Assembly: GCA_022885665.1 (NCBI GenBank)
Contig: JAGQDJ010000083.1
Coordinates: forward strand, 268,929 to 332,928
Direction: 5' to 3'
Length of the DNA: 64,000 bases
From: Triops longicaudatus
Lineage: Eukaryota > Arthropoda > Branchiopoda > Notostraca > Triopsidae
Positions 41,201 to 53,651 of this stretch are shown here, piece after piece (within the stretch, counting starts at the first letter, position 1; each line of letters begins with the position of its first letter). The translations under genes and the position numbers were made by a program. Under the pieces are notes generated by a model. The model did no database searches and was not told the origin of the DNA. It worked only from the letters and a program-made list of their open reading frames with translations.

Positions 41201-44200
41201 AGAGCGAGAATCGAAATAACATGAAACGGAATGATTTTCAGTGTAAGCATATCGGGCTTTCAATACATCGAAACCTTATATGCATTACCAAAATTAAAGA
41301 ACCACAAGTACACCTGCTAGCTTTTCATGAAGGCTGAAACTGCTATGATGGAAACGACAATCTGAAATGCAAATAATGAGATCATAAGGAGCGAAGAATG
41401 TCTGATTTCGAAATATTTTATTTTTTCTATTATGTTAATTTTTTGCGTGTCTGGCGACATTGGGTGACTGTGACGCGAAACGTGCATTCACTGATTACGT
41501 TTTCACGTGTGATTACAAGCTAATAGAGAGTAAAACCGTCAAACATGAGTATCACTCGTCATACGAGCACGTCATTACGCCTTCCGGGATATCTTAAGCC
41601 GCACGCCATTTTTCTTGCCTCTCGCTTTTTTTTCGCGTGAGGGAACGTGGTGAACTTTTCGAGTAGACAATCGATGACGAACAATTCTGAAGAACTTGAG
41701 TTTATCGTTGTGTATTAGTAGTCCTTTATGAAGTAAACTGCAGGGGTGCTTATATTAAAGGTCAGTCTCATATTTCGTGCTTTTAATTTTCCTTAACGAG
41801 GTGTACTACCGTAGCGCTTCACAGACAACAACTAATTTTCTCACTTTCCTCGTTAAAGAAATGTACCAGCTTCCCTTTACACGTGTTATTTTTTTGTAGC
41901 AAAGACCGAAACAAGGAGCACTCTGACGAAACCTACATTGAGCAAGACTTCAAAAGACGTTTTCAGTGGGCTTTGAAAGTATTAAAAAAACATAAATTTG
42001 GCCAGTTTCGTGCAACAGACATTTCGTACACGCGATCCTTTTCCGTAATTTTAATTGGATAAAATTGAACCCACCAAGTCGCCTGCACCATTTCCCGGTT
42101 TTTGCTATTTCTGTTTTGTCGCTTCACTATTTGATAGGCTACGACACACACGTAACCATCGGGTAGCTTCGCTAACATTGTCCTATAACTGTTTCTGTGT
42201 GGTAATCGCAAGTATTCTTTCCAGGGCTTACATAATCTATGTACTTTTTACGACAATTTTGGCCATTTATCTTCCTGGTTCGTTGTGTGATTATATAGAG
42301 GAATCCATCATAAGCGTAGAAAATTCGTGCTCTAATTTGAATGTAAGCGATTAGTAATTGTGACAAAAACCCGTACACAAAAAGCACATTATTTTTTGAT
42401 TACGCCGAGGGCTTAAGAACTATTATCTTCGAATACAAATCTGTAACAAATTATATCTCCGATTTCCACAGGTACAGCAAGGGTGCAAATCTAACACCAC
42501 TCATTATCGGAAACTCGGAGGGATAATAATTAAGAACAAAGGTAGAATGACCATTACGCAGTAATAAGTGCCGTCGTTACACGCGTTATTTTTCGTTCAC
42601 AGATTTAAATAAACTTGAGCCCAAGGAACTCAAAAGAATTAAGGACTTATAAAGTACACTAGGAAATATTAATAAAATAATTTTTGACTTTTGCTAAAGA
42701 AAGACGCGAAAATAAATAATCAAGTCCTTGAAAATTCGCTGGACACCCATTTCCGCCGTGCTCTGTAAAATTCAGTGCCTGATTTTTCCGGTATCACAAA
42801 TACTAGTGCAGTGAACCTCAAAAATGTTGCGAACATAAGAACCTGTACCATTTAACTTACGGGGTTGTATTGTAATGTACAGTACATGTCAAAGAAACGA
42901 GTTGAGGGAAAAGCCCTATTCAAGACACATGAAAAATGGGTGAAAGCCTGGACAACGCGCAAATGTTGTCCAATGTACATATATAACACAAACAATGACA
43001 TTGTGAATACTTTTGTATATACAAAGTTCCAGCAATAGTCCTTAGCTGGTAAAGTCAAAAATAAAATGAAAGTGGATATTCCCATGGCGGGATAACTTTG
43101 ACTTTTAAGTACGCGTAAAAGTATCGGCAAAGGGTGTCTCTCACGCAAGTACTGCTACTTTAGACTACACAACGTTACTTCTCTCGTTTCTTAAAACGGC
43201 CTGTATATCATAGCGTTGCTGGCACGTTCTATCGCTGGCATAGCAACACAACTCATTAGTGACAGTGTTACGAATACCGCACCGGAAGATAAATGCGCGT
43301 TTATCTTATATCGTATTCTTGTACCTATTATTTCACAACAAGCTGGCTGGTGGCGAGGGCTGAAATAATCTTTTATGATAATTAAATTTATGAATTTTAT
43401 TTTCGATTATTCTATTTCTTTTCTGGTTTTCATTGATTTTCTTGTTATTATGTCAATATCAATATTATGTCAATACGCTTGAAAGGAAATATCGGATCCA
43501 TTGACCGGTCAGTCTGAGTGCGCCGCAGAATGGAAATTTTCTTCGTGCGAAAGCGAACAAGCAGTATGCTCCGTGTTTCTCTAGGCTTACCTTTCGGCTA
43601 CAGAATTTAGCCTACTCACATTAGTCAAGAGACTAAAAGCGATCAAAAAACGATCAGAATGATAAGGCTTGGCAGTAAATCTATCCAATTAAGCCCATAA
43701 TTAATGATCCTTCGAAGAAATAACGCCCCAAAATTTAACAAAATTTTCAGAGAAACTGAGAAGTATGAATATCTAATGCCTTTAAAACTGAATTTTCTCT
43801 TAAATTATCCGAAAATTGCTGCTATGAAATCGATCCTCACTACGCGTTAATAGCGCGCGCTGTTACACCTTCGAACCTTGTGACGTTAGCGTAGAAATTT
43901 ACCTTCGTACTACATGACAAAAATATCGACTGGGAACCTCAGTGTCAGAGGCAACGTGCGCCTCGCCTACTCGACAACACACAGAAACCCGAGAATATCG
44001 AAAGAGCCCGGTAAGTTGATAATACTGAAATATTCCTTTTCGGGGTGAAACCTGCTGCCTTTTCTCAAGAAAATTGCATTAAACTGCCAGTTATAAAATG
44101 GCATAGTACTAAGGCTTCTTCTTCTTCTTGGGGTGGGGCCTGCCCTGTTTCGGGGTTCATCATTCATGCATAAATCTATAAACTTCCCCGTATGCTGTGC

Positions 44201-47200
44201 TGGCTACCTTTAAATCCACGTTTTCTCCGGGTAAATTCATATCAAGGCTCCTTGCTGCCCTAACCGAAGACAATACTTGGCGTAGACTTCATTCTTTCTC
44301 GTCTTCCGTCGCGCCCAATGTTCACTCTCGCCCAAGTTTCTTTTATCCCCATGCATCGACCGTTATATACCCTGAGAGTCAGATGAAGTACCACGTAAAA
44401 CAAAAGACAAAGAAAATCAACTTCACCGCTTCCACATTTTAGGTACCACTATCGACCTATTTACTTTTCACTTCGAACACGCCTTTGCGCCGTGTGCTGT
44501 TTCGATTAAAAGCAATAGTTCTTAACTTTTTTAGGCCACTATCACCTATGACGACGGCTCAGTGTTCTTTCGTAATCTTAATTCAATAGTATATGGTGAA
44601 TAAATTAATACAAACTCAACCTTACACGCACCATTGGGGACCCCTTCACGGAAAACTAATGACTCCTGCGCCCACCCTTCAGGTGGGAAGAGTCAGAAAT
44701 ACTCGACGCTAATTCTGTAAAGCGAGATCGAAAGTCCGCATAGCTTGCGTAAGTTTTCGTTACTGGAGCTTTTCTTCGCCATTTATAGCGCGAGTAGGCT
44801 TCTACCAAACAGCGTTGACCCTCATCTTTCTGGTGTATTAAGACCATTAACCTTTTCTGTGTTTTGGTCGAACTCCTTGACCATCACGTATTCTCAAGTT
44901 CATGAACGCGTTACTCAATAATAAAATGCAAAAACGTATTCCATCATCTCCCTCCTAATTCACTACTCAAGGCTTTTGTTTTTTCTTAGAGAAATTGATT
45001 TAAAATCTTTGAAGAAAAGCTCAAGCAAAAAAAGGAAGAAAAAACTTTCAAGGTGGATAATATTGATCTAAAATTGCTTTTTCGGCAGAAACTATTCTTT
45101 AAATTAAAAAAAAATCTTTTTATGTAATTCAGACACAGAAAAAGTAATCCAGACCGTTAACAGACGCTATTCGCAAATATTTCAGAGAGTTAAACATTGT
45201 CATTTTAATTTGTCTTTAATTTTATCTCGAGCGAGTACACGGAAGACTATGAGATTTTCAGGCAGAGACGTCAGAAAAACACTACACACGAAAGGCTAAT
45301 TTTCTGGCTCGTTTTTCGGAAACACAAAAGCTTCCCTTAGTAGACAGCTTGGTGCATTACTTATTAGACAACCGAGTAACTGAAGAAGAATTACTGAACA
45401 CTTTGGCTCATTTACAAACTAAGATACCAATTAATATGACTAATGGGAAAATAATCTTATAAAATGTGCCTTGGTCAGAAATTAATAGTTAAATAGTGCT
45501 AACCATTAGCGTGTGCTGGTCACGTGAGCAATGTTGTTTTCACTGATATGCTTCCATGCTATAGTATGTATTCCCCACCTGTTATATAAATAGACCATGG
45601 ATCTTTATTTAATTTAATACACATATTTAATTAAACGAGAAAGAGTCAATAAAGGATCGAAGAAATTAATAAAGTTAATAGTGAATTAAGAGTTAATAAA
45701 GTCTTTCTTGACTGCTAATAAAGCATAACTCAGTTGTACAGGCCTGTCCTTAAGACAAGTTTGAGAGTTCAACCTCAGAAACTTTGAAATTAACTGGCTA
45801 AACCTTGTCAATATTGGCAACCCAAACTTTTCAATTCACAGATTTGAACCGACGCGAACACAGTTTGGAGGAAAGCTTGCTGAGTGATTTTAGACTCTAT
45901 TGCGAACACCAAACGTCTGGAATGTTCAGTGATGGATTTTCAAGTCATGAAAATCGTTTCAGCAAATGAGTATAACTACGTATCATGCCTACCAAAGCTC
46001 GTTTGGAGCCTCGAGACGGAGTCTTCTTACAAAGCAACTATATCGACACTTGATGCACCTCCGAAGAATGTTCTTATTGCATCTAAGGTGAAAAGCAGGA
46101 TTAATTATGCAGCCAAACACGGTCTCTTTACGCTAAAGGAGCCCCCCAGTCCTGCCAAGCCTTCGAAGATCTCGTTTGCTTACCGTAGCGATAAAAACTT
46201 GCGTAAATCGCCAGTACTTTGGCAGTGGCACAGAATTTCTCTTCTAAAGTGGCGTCACGAGTTGATGCACACCGTAAGTGTAACTTTCAATGGTCCTTAT
46301 TAACAAGTTTATACCTGTCTGCTTTATTACCTTACACACGTATATACGATAGACTAGTTTCAATTAACCAGCGTAAAATGCAGTTGGTCAATGCCAGGGT
46401 TACTCTGGCATTAGCGCTATTAAAGAGCTTTGTAGCGTTCAAACGCAATTAACGTAATCCAGGGGATTAATACGTCGCATTATGGAATCCAAATGATACG
46501 AGGAAGTACGTCACAGAAATGGCGGTTTGTTTACCATCGTTTGAGAAGATGAATAAAAAGTGCTTGCCAAGATCGAAAGAAGTAGGATTTCAGTACGTTG
46601 TGCCATTTCTGCTAAAGCGGTTCTGTGTACTTACGAAGAAAAGCTGACTAAATGTAAAATCAAATCGATTTTGTACGGGGCGACGTACCGTACTAAAACT
46701 TACGGCCTGAGCAACAGTAGGGTAATGAAAAATGTAAATGCAGCTGTGCTCGAATGTCACGAATTTAATTTACGAAAATGGCGAACAAGTCTTTTAATGT
46801 TCTGGTTCTCTTTCAAGTGGTTTTCCCTTTTTTGCGTACTGAGCTGTCGTTGTACAGTGCACACAATCACGCTCTCTAGATAAGTTTTTTCACGGTTTAT
46901 TGTAAGTGCTAATAAAAGAACTTGAGTAAGAGTATCCAACCTGTTCCACGGTTGGTTTCGATTTGCACCACTGCTTCCCACGCGTTCTTTGTCATTAGTT
47001 TTAATCACATACCAGAAACAGTTTTTAACGAATTCAACTAGAGCTTATTTTACGTAAAACTTAAGGGCAAATTAAGAAATGTTTCTTAACAGTTTTCCCA
47101 ATTTGGGGCAATTTAACCATGCTTTACAAACACAGTTAAATAATGTGGTATTCATATATCGTAGTATCTAACTTGTCGAAGCGAAATAGTTTCATAATAG

Positions 47201-49698
47201 ATAGGTGGCAACGAATGACAATAACGGACCTGTAGAAATAAATGATGTAATGCTCAACTTATTTTTATTGTCTAATATTGCATGCTGCAGAAGCCCATAA
47301 GCCAACTATTTTTGTAGGTGTATTCACTTGAAAACATGTATCTTTCACACGAATTGTTCTAAAAGCGGTTTTATTTCACACGCAGACTTACTTAGTTACT
47401 TACCCGAATTGTACTTTGGCTCAAAAAACGAAGAAAAAAGCTAAAAAGTATTTGTTCTTAATTACAGAGAGGCAGCTACTCCCCAAACACTGTTGGGGGC
47501 TTTGTCTTTATTGTCCTATCGTGCTGCCTGGCTTTTTATCCACTTAATATTTCTTACTTTCATGCCTTAGGAAGGTGCTTGACTCGAGAAATGCTCATTA
47601 ACTGGAGCAGCAAATTTGAAAAGAAAAGAGAAGCAGGTTTAATATGCACCTTATTAAAGAATGACATCTGCACAGCTGTAGGAAGAAACGTAGCAAAGAA
47701 AACACAGCAAGATCGAAGGATGGATGAAAGAAAATGCAACTTACTTTCTCTTCGCTGGCAATAGCTAGGCAACGCCGATGGTCTTCTGCGGTCATATTGA
47801 ATGCACACTGGGCATACTGGAACAGATCTTCTTGATAATGATGAGGGTACTGTGCACTGTGAGCCCCAATTTTATGACGAACCGTGTAGAGTACTTCAAC
47901 GTATAACTGTTCCAACTAAAATTACAGAAAAAAATGGGAGAAAAATAACCCGACTTATGACGAAACCTTTGAAGAGGAAGAAAAGCTAGACCTCGAGTCT
48001 TTCATTACGTTAATGGCGCTATTACCTCCTTTGGAGTGATGGTCGGGTGTTGTTGCGACAAAGATGGCAAGGGCGTAATAGCTGTGCTATAGTCCCCACT
48101 CGCCGTCATGTTACAAGCAGCTGTACGATCCTGTTCTTCTTCACGTAGAGCTTGTAAACGTCGGTTTTCTTGCTTCCATCCCAAAGCCGTGAAGCTCTCG
48201 AAAAACGAGCCGTCCGCCTCTTGTACCCTGCAGCCACAACGCCAATAAGGTCATACGCAAATGAACATGTTTAAAAAAACAAAGATCGCAGAGAAAAACA
48301 GGCTGCGGCCAACAAGATCTTGAATTATTGATTTTTTCCTTACTCTAGAGGTCCGGGCTCAATACGCCACGTCAAATTATTCTCAAATCGTAGATACAAG
48401 GACTTCATTAAAGTGTTTTTATGGCTAGTTTCAAATAGTCTACCACCGTAAAGGTTTTCAATTCCAAGGCCAGAATATTATATGTTCAATGGCAGATTTT
48501 GTAATGAAGCTTATACTGTCAATTTTACGTTATGTTTTACAGGTTCATATATAAAAGATTTGCCCTTTCTTGGCATAAAAAATCGAATACTTTCGATGAC
48601 GTCAAACCTTGTATGAACGAAATCAAGGATTTCTCTCCGTACTGTGAAATATCTTAGGCTAACGTTAGAAGGCAGCTTTTTTAATCAAAAGTGCAGGCAT
48701 TAAGTAATAGGTCAATCGCAGAATAGCATTCAGAGGGAGTTCGTACACCAAACCGTTCCACAACAACAGACTCGGTCCGCAAGCTACAATGGGCATTGTT
48801 TCCCAATGCGGCACAGAGCTGTCAATGCTATCCGATCTGATTCCATTTAAAAAGTCAGCACGTGGCAAGCAACACAGTTTTTCTAATGCAGTGCAGCAAA
48901 ACTGGTGCAGAATTTTGCGAAACAAAAAGCACTGAAAGAATTTCTAATACAGTCAATCACATTTCCAAAAGTGGCTGCACTGAACACAAAAAGGTATCAA
49001 ATGAAATTCCTGAAGCCAACAAATATTTTCTTATGTTCTTTCTTTCTTTTCACTTTTTCCTTTTTCCTTAAACTAGACAAAAGGCCAACAAATCAGTGAA
49101 CTTCAATCACTCAACCGGAAGCCATTTTTAATACAAACACCACGCTGTGAGACTGAAATCCTGATGCCCTCTCGCGTCGTCCACAATCGCATTATTCAAT
49201 GAGGGGAAAATTACAAACATGTACGGAATATCGCCGCACAATGGAAGAATAATGCAATTAAGGCGAATGATGCTCTGGCCTGAGAAATGAACTACGCGTA
49301 AATGTCATTAACTACCTAGGGACCTTACAGTCATTCTAAACCAAGCCACTACCGCATTGCTCCGACTCCCAACTGCGACTCTCCGTGATTCCTACGGTTC
49401 CTTAATGCAACCATGTCTCCGAGAGGTCAACTTCGTCAAGCTGCTTTTTTTGTGACCCCTTCCCAAGCCAAACAATGACGAAGTTGGTTCGTATTCTCAA
49501 GATACCATACACTACTGCATGCATTAAAGCGTAATGTCGAAAATATGCTACCTGCTAAATCGATATCCCCTTTTCCTAAAGACAGTACTAAACCAAACTA
49601 ACTCATTCAAAGTACGCATTTTGACCATCAATTCCGCAACTCCAAGCGCAATGCGCCAAAGCTAGCTCCTTCTGAATTTAACAAGCTTCGACTATCCA

Positions 49699-49734
<36 letters not shown>

Positions 49735-52164
49735 GTCGGAGTAGGAAAGAGAAAGCAGTTAGATCAGGGAAGACAGCAAGCAGGGTTAGATCGCTGGAAC
49801 CCATGAAAAGCTGTCAGTCAAAGCACTGAGAAATCTTTAAGAATACTAATGTCTCAGAGTAATTTGAAGTCACAAGTCATATATAGTTGACAGCACTGTC
49901 CAATACAATACAAGAATATGTCTCCAGGCAAAACATATCCTCTCATTATTTTCGAATTACGCAAAGGACTTTATCAAGAGGCAGATTTTTTTCCCGGCAG
50001 TTTTGAACTCTCGCCGGATTGGACTTCATCGTATCCTTAACAATGCAGGGAACGTTGCTGATAGTGATAAATTTATGGCCACGCGAGGCTTTTTTTTAAT
50101 ATTATTATCGAATTTCAGGGAGGAACAAAGCTTTAATACTTTTTAACAGTGTAACAGCCTTACGTGACCCATATCTGAGCAATATACTGGTATTGCGCTC
50201 GTTACTCTTAAGTATATACACACGTAATACCACAATTGCTCTTTTTTCTCTCAATTTTAAATATCTAAATATTTAACGCCCTCAAATAGGAGCTGAGACA
50301 TGAATTTTAATAATGCTCTGTTTATCATATTCACTGCTAAATTCCTTGACAGCTGCTTTTCTTTGATCCAACAATGCAGGTAGCTCTCTTGAGTTTTATT
50401 TTTCCGTCCGTTCTTAATGTTAAGCTTTCAACCTGTAAAATCCTCTTACACTTCATCCGAGTCTAAACATAATCTAGGTAACTTTGCTTTTCAGCAGCAA
50501 CGCTACTTTTAACGCAGCAATCTACTTTGTCCTCAGCTTTCTTCCGTGAAGTTGCTAAAGTGGTTGAGCAATATTTTCAGAAACACGAAAACGAGTTAGA
50601 GCCAACAAAAAGCAGCTACCGATTTCTGCCCCAATCCGAACTAGCCTAGCACTTGAACCAAGATCAGGGTTTGTGACAAAGAGGACGCAAGGGCTCAAGC
50701 TGCAGATGGCTGCAACAACGTGCTGGGCCCCGGAATCATAACAATAGCTGCAATTATGGATCAAGAAAGCTGTACGAAACAAGGCTTCCAAGATTGTCTT
50801 TTCAATCGCTAACAAGCACACTTCCTTTGCAACGGATCCTAGGATACTCCATATTGCTCGAAATCAGGAGGCAACGTACTCTCCCCTTACTTCCCTCCAA
50901 CGCACAAATACCAGCTTAAGTAGCTCAATCTCCAACCATTAATGCAATCGTCAGATTCTTTCTCTACCTTATCTGGGTCTCCCTTGCCCGCTAAAAGCAC
51001 AGCAAGATAGAACAAAAGCGAACAAGAGGCGATTGCCACCGCACTCCGCAGAGCAAATCAGTTTCCGATACAAATATACGCAGAACCTTTCCAAAAAAGA
51101 CAGCTTTTGAATAATTTACCATTTTTCAGTTACAACAACGACACTGATGGTAAACTAAAAGCCGCGAGGGAAGCAACAGCTGTACGTTGCTGTTGATGAG
51201 TTTTGAACGATGGTGAATTTAAGCCTAATTCTGTGACAAACTTTTTTTAAGGAAAAAAAAGCCCAAGCTTGCCTTACGTACCCTTTCCATGTCACCTTAA
51301 GTCACTATTACCGTCCGACGAAAGCAGCCAACGGCTTTTACACACCTCTCCGCTACATAGCACTTTCAGTCAAGCTTTCTTTCTTTTTCTTAAAAAAAAC
51401 TCTTTCCTTGTGTAGACTCGTAGAAAACATAAATATTTTTTCTCTCCCTTTCACTTCTCTTCTGCCAAAACAAACTAGCTTAATATGCATTTACGGCGCT
51501 TTTTTGCATTCGCTACTTTCGTTGCCTTGCATAAACACTTTTTTATATTTTACCCCGATCCAGTGATGGCAAATTGGGGCCAAGATGTGCGGCGCAGCTC
51601 ACCAGGCCCTTGGATGCAGAAACTTGGCCGTAGTTTCCAGTAAACCATCTCTTGGTCAAGGGAATTTTTCAATTTTTGTCCTCCAGTTCCTTTGGCTGCG
51701 TTTTTCTCATGGAGTAACAGATCGCGAGGCATGGGTAACTCCTTCCAGGACGATGCACGAGAGGTGGAATTGTTTCGGCGTTGCGAAGTGGAAGTTAGCG
51801 GACAATTAGCGTCCGCTGCAGCGTGAAAACTGACTACGCGTAAGGATTTAGAACGCTCATTAAGGACAGGAGGCACAGCTTTCGGGCCCAATGGACGATT
51901 CGCACTGGTGCTGGCTGTTTCAAAGCTGCTGGTCATACTGCCAGTTCGCATAGACTGGTTAGCCATTGGCACCCCAACATTGACAGTTATCGGGCCTTGC
52001 TGATCGTCAAAGCTTCCCGAGGAAGCTGCGGTCAGCACACTTCCTGTGTAAGAATGAGACGCACCCTGGACGCTATCACCACGTCCACTGAGCGAAAAAC
52101 GTTTCGGGGAAAAGTTGGCCACCGAGTTACTCACGTATTGTTGCAGATTGCTGAAAAAACTCAT
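32299..52164 (-). CDS. BAIAP3: BAIAP3-type C2-MUN-C2 protein (Munc13 superfamily), 24 coding exons
   Basis: Calcium-dependent priming factor for dense-core vesicle release and endosome traffic. Exons 5' to 3': 51554-52164, 48026-48227, 47745-47915, 40242-40308, 39612-39858, 39385-39540, 39268-39312, 38377-38533, 37253-37456, 36332-36553, 36157-36281, 35977-36105, 35381-35521, 35252-35303, 35038-35180, 34850-34958, 34680-34787, 34265-34441, 34021-34187, 33305-33746, 32923-33238, 32722-32845, 32455-32660, 32299-32390. The sum is 4413 nt, 1470 residues. The order matches BAIAP3: DGSFFESFTALGWKQENRR, then LYVEVLYTVRHKIG, then C2A from about 328 (AKDPNGYSDPYCMLGI, TLNPKW, DIWDHDDEYS), the MUN region about 620-1225, C2B from about 1300 (PLDPNGFSDPFV, MDYD), and the C-terminal QEFVKKQKE. 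The Asp residues expected for calcium binding are present in both C2 domains. UNC13D is the nearest alternative, but the C-terminus and C2A flanks favour BAIAP3. The N-terminal exon is the least certain part. Its ATG follows a good acceptor (TTCGTTCAG, exon edge 52182), so a 5' exon may exist upstream. Confidence 0.9.
33919..33967. repeat. (AAAAT)n then (AAT)n low-complexity tract
   Basis: Intronic simple repeat in the BAIAP3-type gene, between the exons at 34021-34187 and 33305-33746. It has no other evident role. Confidence 0.75.
35876..35927. repeat. Intronic hairpin with perfect 14-base arms
   Basis: ACTTTGTAGTAAGT at 35876-35889 is the exact reverse complement of ACTTACTACAAAGT at 35914-35927. 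The 24-base interior repeats the GTAAAC/TTAC/GTAAGT words. It lies in the intron between BAIAP3 exons 35977-36105 and 35381-35521. Confidence 0.75.
39268..39312 (-). other. BAIAP3: 45-base microexon inside the first C2 domain of BAIAP3
   Basis: It encodes DIDDVTSDILHLDI plus parts of two shared codons. It is bounded by TTCCGTCGTAG before 39312 and GTAAGAACG below 39268. It fits between KFR(F), coded by exon 39385-39540, and (W)DHDDEYS, coded by exon 38377-38533. It supplies the beta-strand that leads to the calcium-binding Asp-x-Asp loop, so it should be constitutive. Phases match on both sides. Confidence 0.85.
40309..47744. other. 7.4-kb intron of the BAIAP3-type gene
   Basis: The intron separates the exon ending CLAIASEEK (47745-47915) from the first C2A exon (40242-40308, starting PPIVVLNVVV). 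I see no supported gene inside. The longest open frames lie on the plus strand at 45884-46303 (139 codons), and a 66-codon frame without ATG lies at 45262-45462 after a TTTTCAG. Neither resembles a known family. The hexamer AATAAA recurs on the plus strand between about 45640 and 45730. Confidence 0.7.
48228..51553. other. 3.3-kb first coding intron of the BAIAP3-type gene
   Basis: It lies between the exon beginning VQEADGSFFES (48026-48227) and the proposed N-terminal exon. No exon with matching phase was found inside. Minus-strand frames at 48665-48925 and 50555-50821 have no family resemblance. It contains a 32-base poly-A tract. Confidence 0.6.
49701..49732. repeat. Homopolymer A32
   Basis: Thirty-two consecutive A on the plus strand within the first coding intron of the BAIAP3-type gene. 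The upstream 300 bases show no coding frame or recognisable small-RNA sequence that would identify a retroposed copy. Confidence 0.85.
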
Positions 52165-53445
52165 GCTTACTGTGCTATAAACCTGAACGAAAAGATCAAA
52201 ATTTCCAGAACACTATTTCTGGCACACCATTAATGAAGTGAACATCTTTATTCACTTCGAGCGTTTATGAACTACAGTCCGGTACGGACAGGAGTTCGGA
52301 AACTAAGTTTACATAGCTTTGACGACCTCTTCTGTACGACAGCAATGCCGGAATACGACTGGGAAGGATACCGGCAGGCGACTTTACCTACCCACCAGGT
52401 GTAGGAATATACGGGCAGGTGCCAGAAAGCCAGGAAGGAGTTCAGCCGGAGGCAAACATGCCCCCAAATTCCACGAGAAGAAGACACTCCGCGGATAGGT
52501 AATTACGGTGCCATCTAGTGGCAGTCATTGGAAACTCGTCATACGGTAAAGCCAGAAAACAAGTTTCCCGGCATGTGCAACCTTTCCTGTTTACAGCCAA
52601 ACTTTGTAATTACTTCACGAGAACTTGGGGTAGAAGTGAACTAAGAAATTGTGCAAGACTAAAAGAATCAACATGGGAATCAGAGGTGCTGCCCTAGCAG
52701 ACTTTATAACGGAGATACGGAATCCTACGACCCTTGTCAACAAAATTACGGCGAAGCAAGTGAAATTCTGTTAAACTCTCAGCGACGTCTAGCAAACAAA
52801 ACGGGGTAAAAGGTAATTTTACAAGGGAAATAACAAGGTATAAAGAAGTAGAAGAAATATGAATCATAAGAAAGGCCGGAAAAAGCCAGCTAAAACTCCC
52901 CGGGTTTTGTACACACGAATGGTTAATCCGTAGCGACGTCTGCTTCTATCCCGATATCAATATTCCCCCAATTTTCTCCCTCTTTCTTTCGAAGTCATAG
53001 CTTGTATTGAGCTAATATTGCATCCTAGCCGGAGACAAAGACTCTGCTTCTCCTTTTCATCTTGACTACAAGCTTGTTTGAGTTCGCTAAAAGCTTTAAT
53101 CTCTGACCGCTTATAAGGGGAGAGACGCCGGTAGGAGTGTCACGTTCGATTTCGGGAGTTTCACGGTCGAGTGTTGGGTTCAGGTTGAGCTCTCTTTCCA
53201 TTATTGGACTTATTAATACAGACATCTGCCACCTGACAGCTAGGACCAGATAAATGAAAGCCATATATGTCCTCTCATCTTTGGGACCCCTTTTAATAAG
53301 CAGGCAACTAATCAAGGAAAGCCCCGAGCCTTTACGGTTTCAATTAGGCGTTAAAAGCTTCTGCATTTTCCTTTCACGCGTAAATCTAAGCTCACTCTTT
53401 TTATAATTACACATATAGCTGACTCAAGGAGAAGAAAGCATGTAC

Positions 53446-53651
53446 CTGACGACATTAGTCGGAAATGGATGGTGGAAATGAAGTTCCGGTGCCGGAGCGA
53501 ACGGAAAGTGCTGTTCGGTTTCTTCTTTAGACTCTCCGCCTCGCGTTTTCGTCCAGGTTTCCTGCCACTGCTTTAAGCGATCCCAAACAGCATTAAGGGG
53601 CGGTAGTGAATAAACCCCGCCTGTGCACTTGTCTTTCCAGAGGTGAGACAT
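53446..53651 (-). CDS. Candidate alternative first coding exon of the BAIAP3-type gene
   Basis: An ATG at 53651 opens a 68-codon frame rich in Trp, Pro and His (MSHLWKDKCTGG at the start, FPFAPAPELHFHHPFP near the end). It ends at a good donor, GTCAG then GTACA. The exon ends in phase 2, which fits the acceptor at 48227 exactly and gives R-VQEADGSFF across the junction. It cannot be spliced in frame into exon 51554-52182, whose acceptor is phase 0. If real, it would therefore be a mutually exclusive N-terminus from an upstream promoter. It lacks homology that I recognise, so chance remains possible. Confidence 0.4.

Noticed and set aside
44656..44847. Minus-strand ORF in the 7.4-kb BAIAP3 intron, considered as an extra exon
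   Set aside because: The exons on either side join in phase 0 and match the family without a gap, so no extra exon is needed, and its sequence has no family match.
48665..50821. Minus-strand ORFs at 48665-48925 and 50555-50821, considered as N-terminal BAIAP3 exons
   Set aside because: I found no donor and acceptor pair with phases fitting the acceptor at 48227, and the residues are unlike the family.
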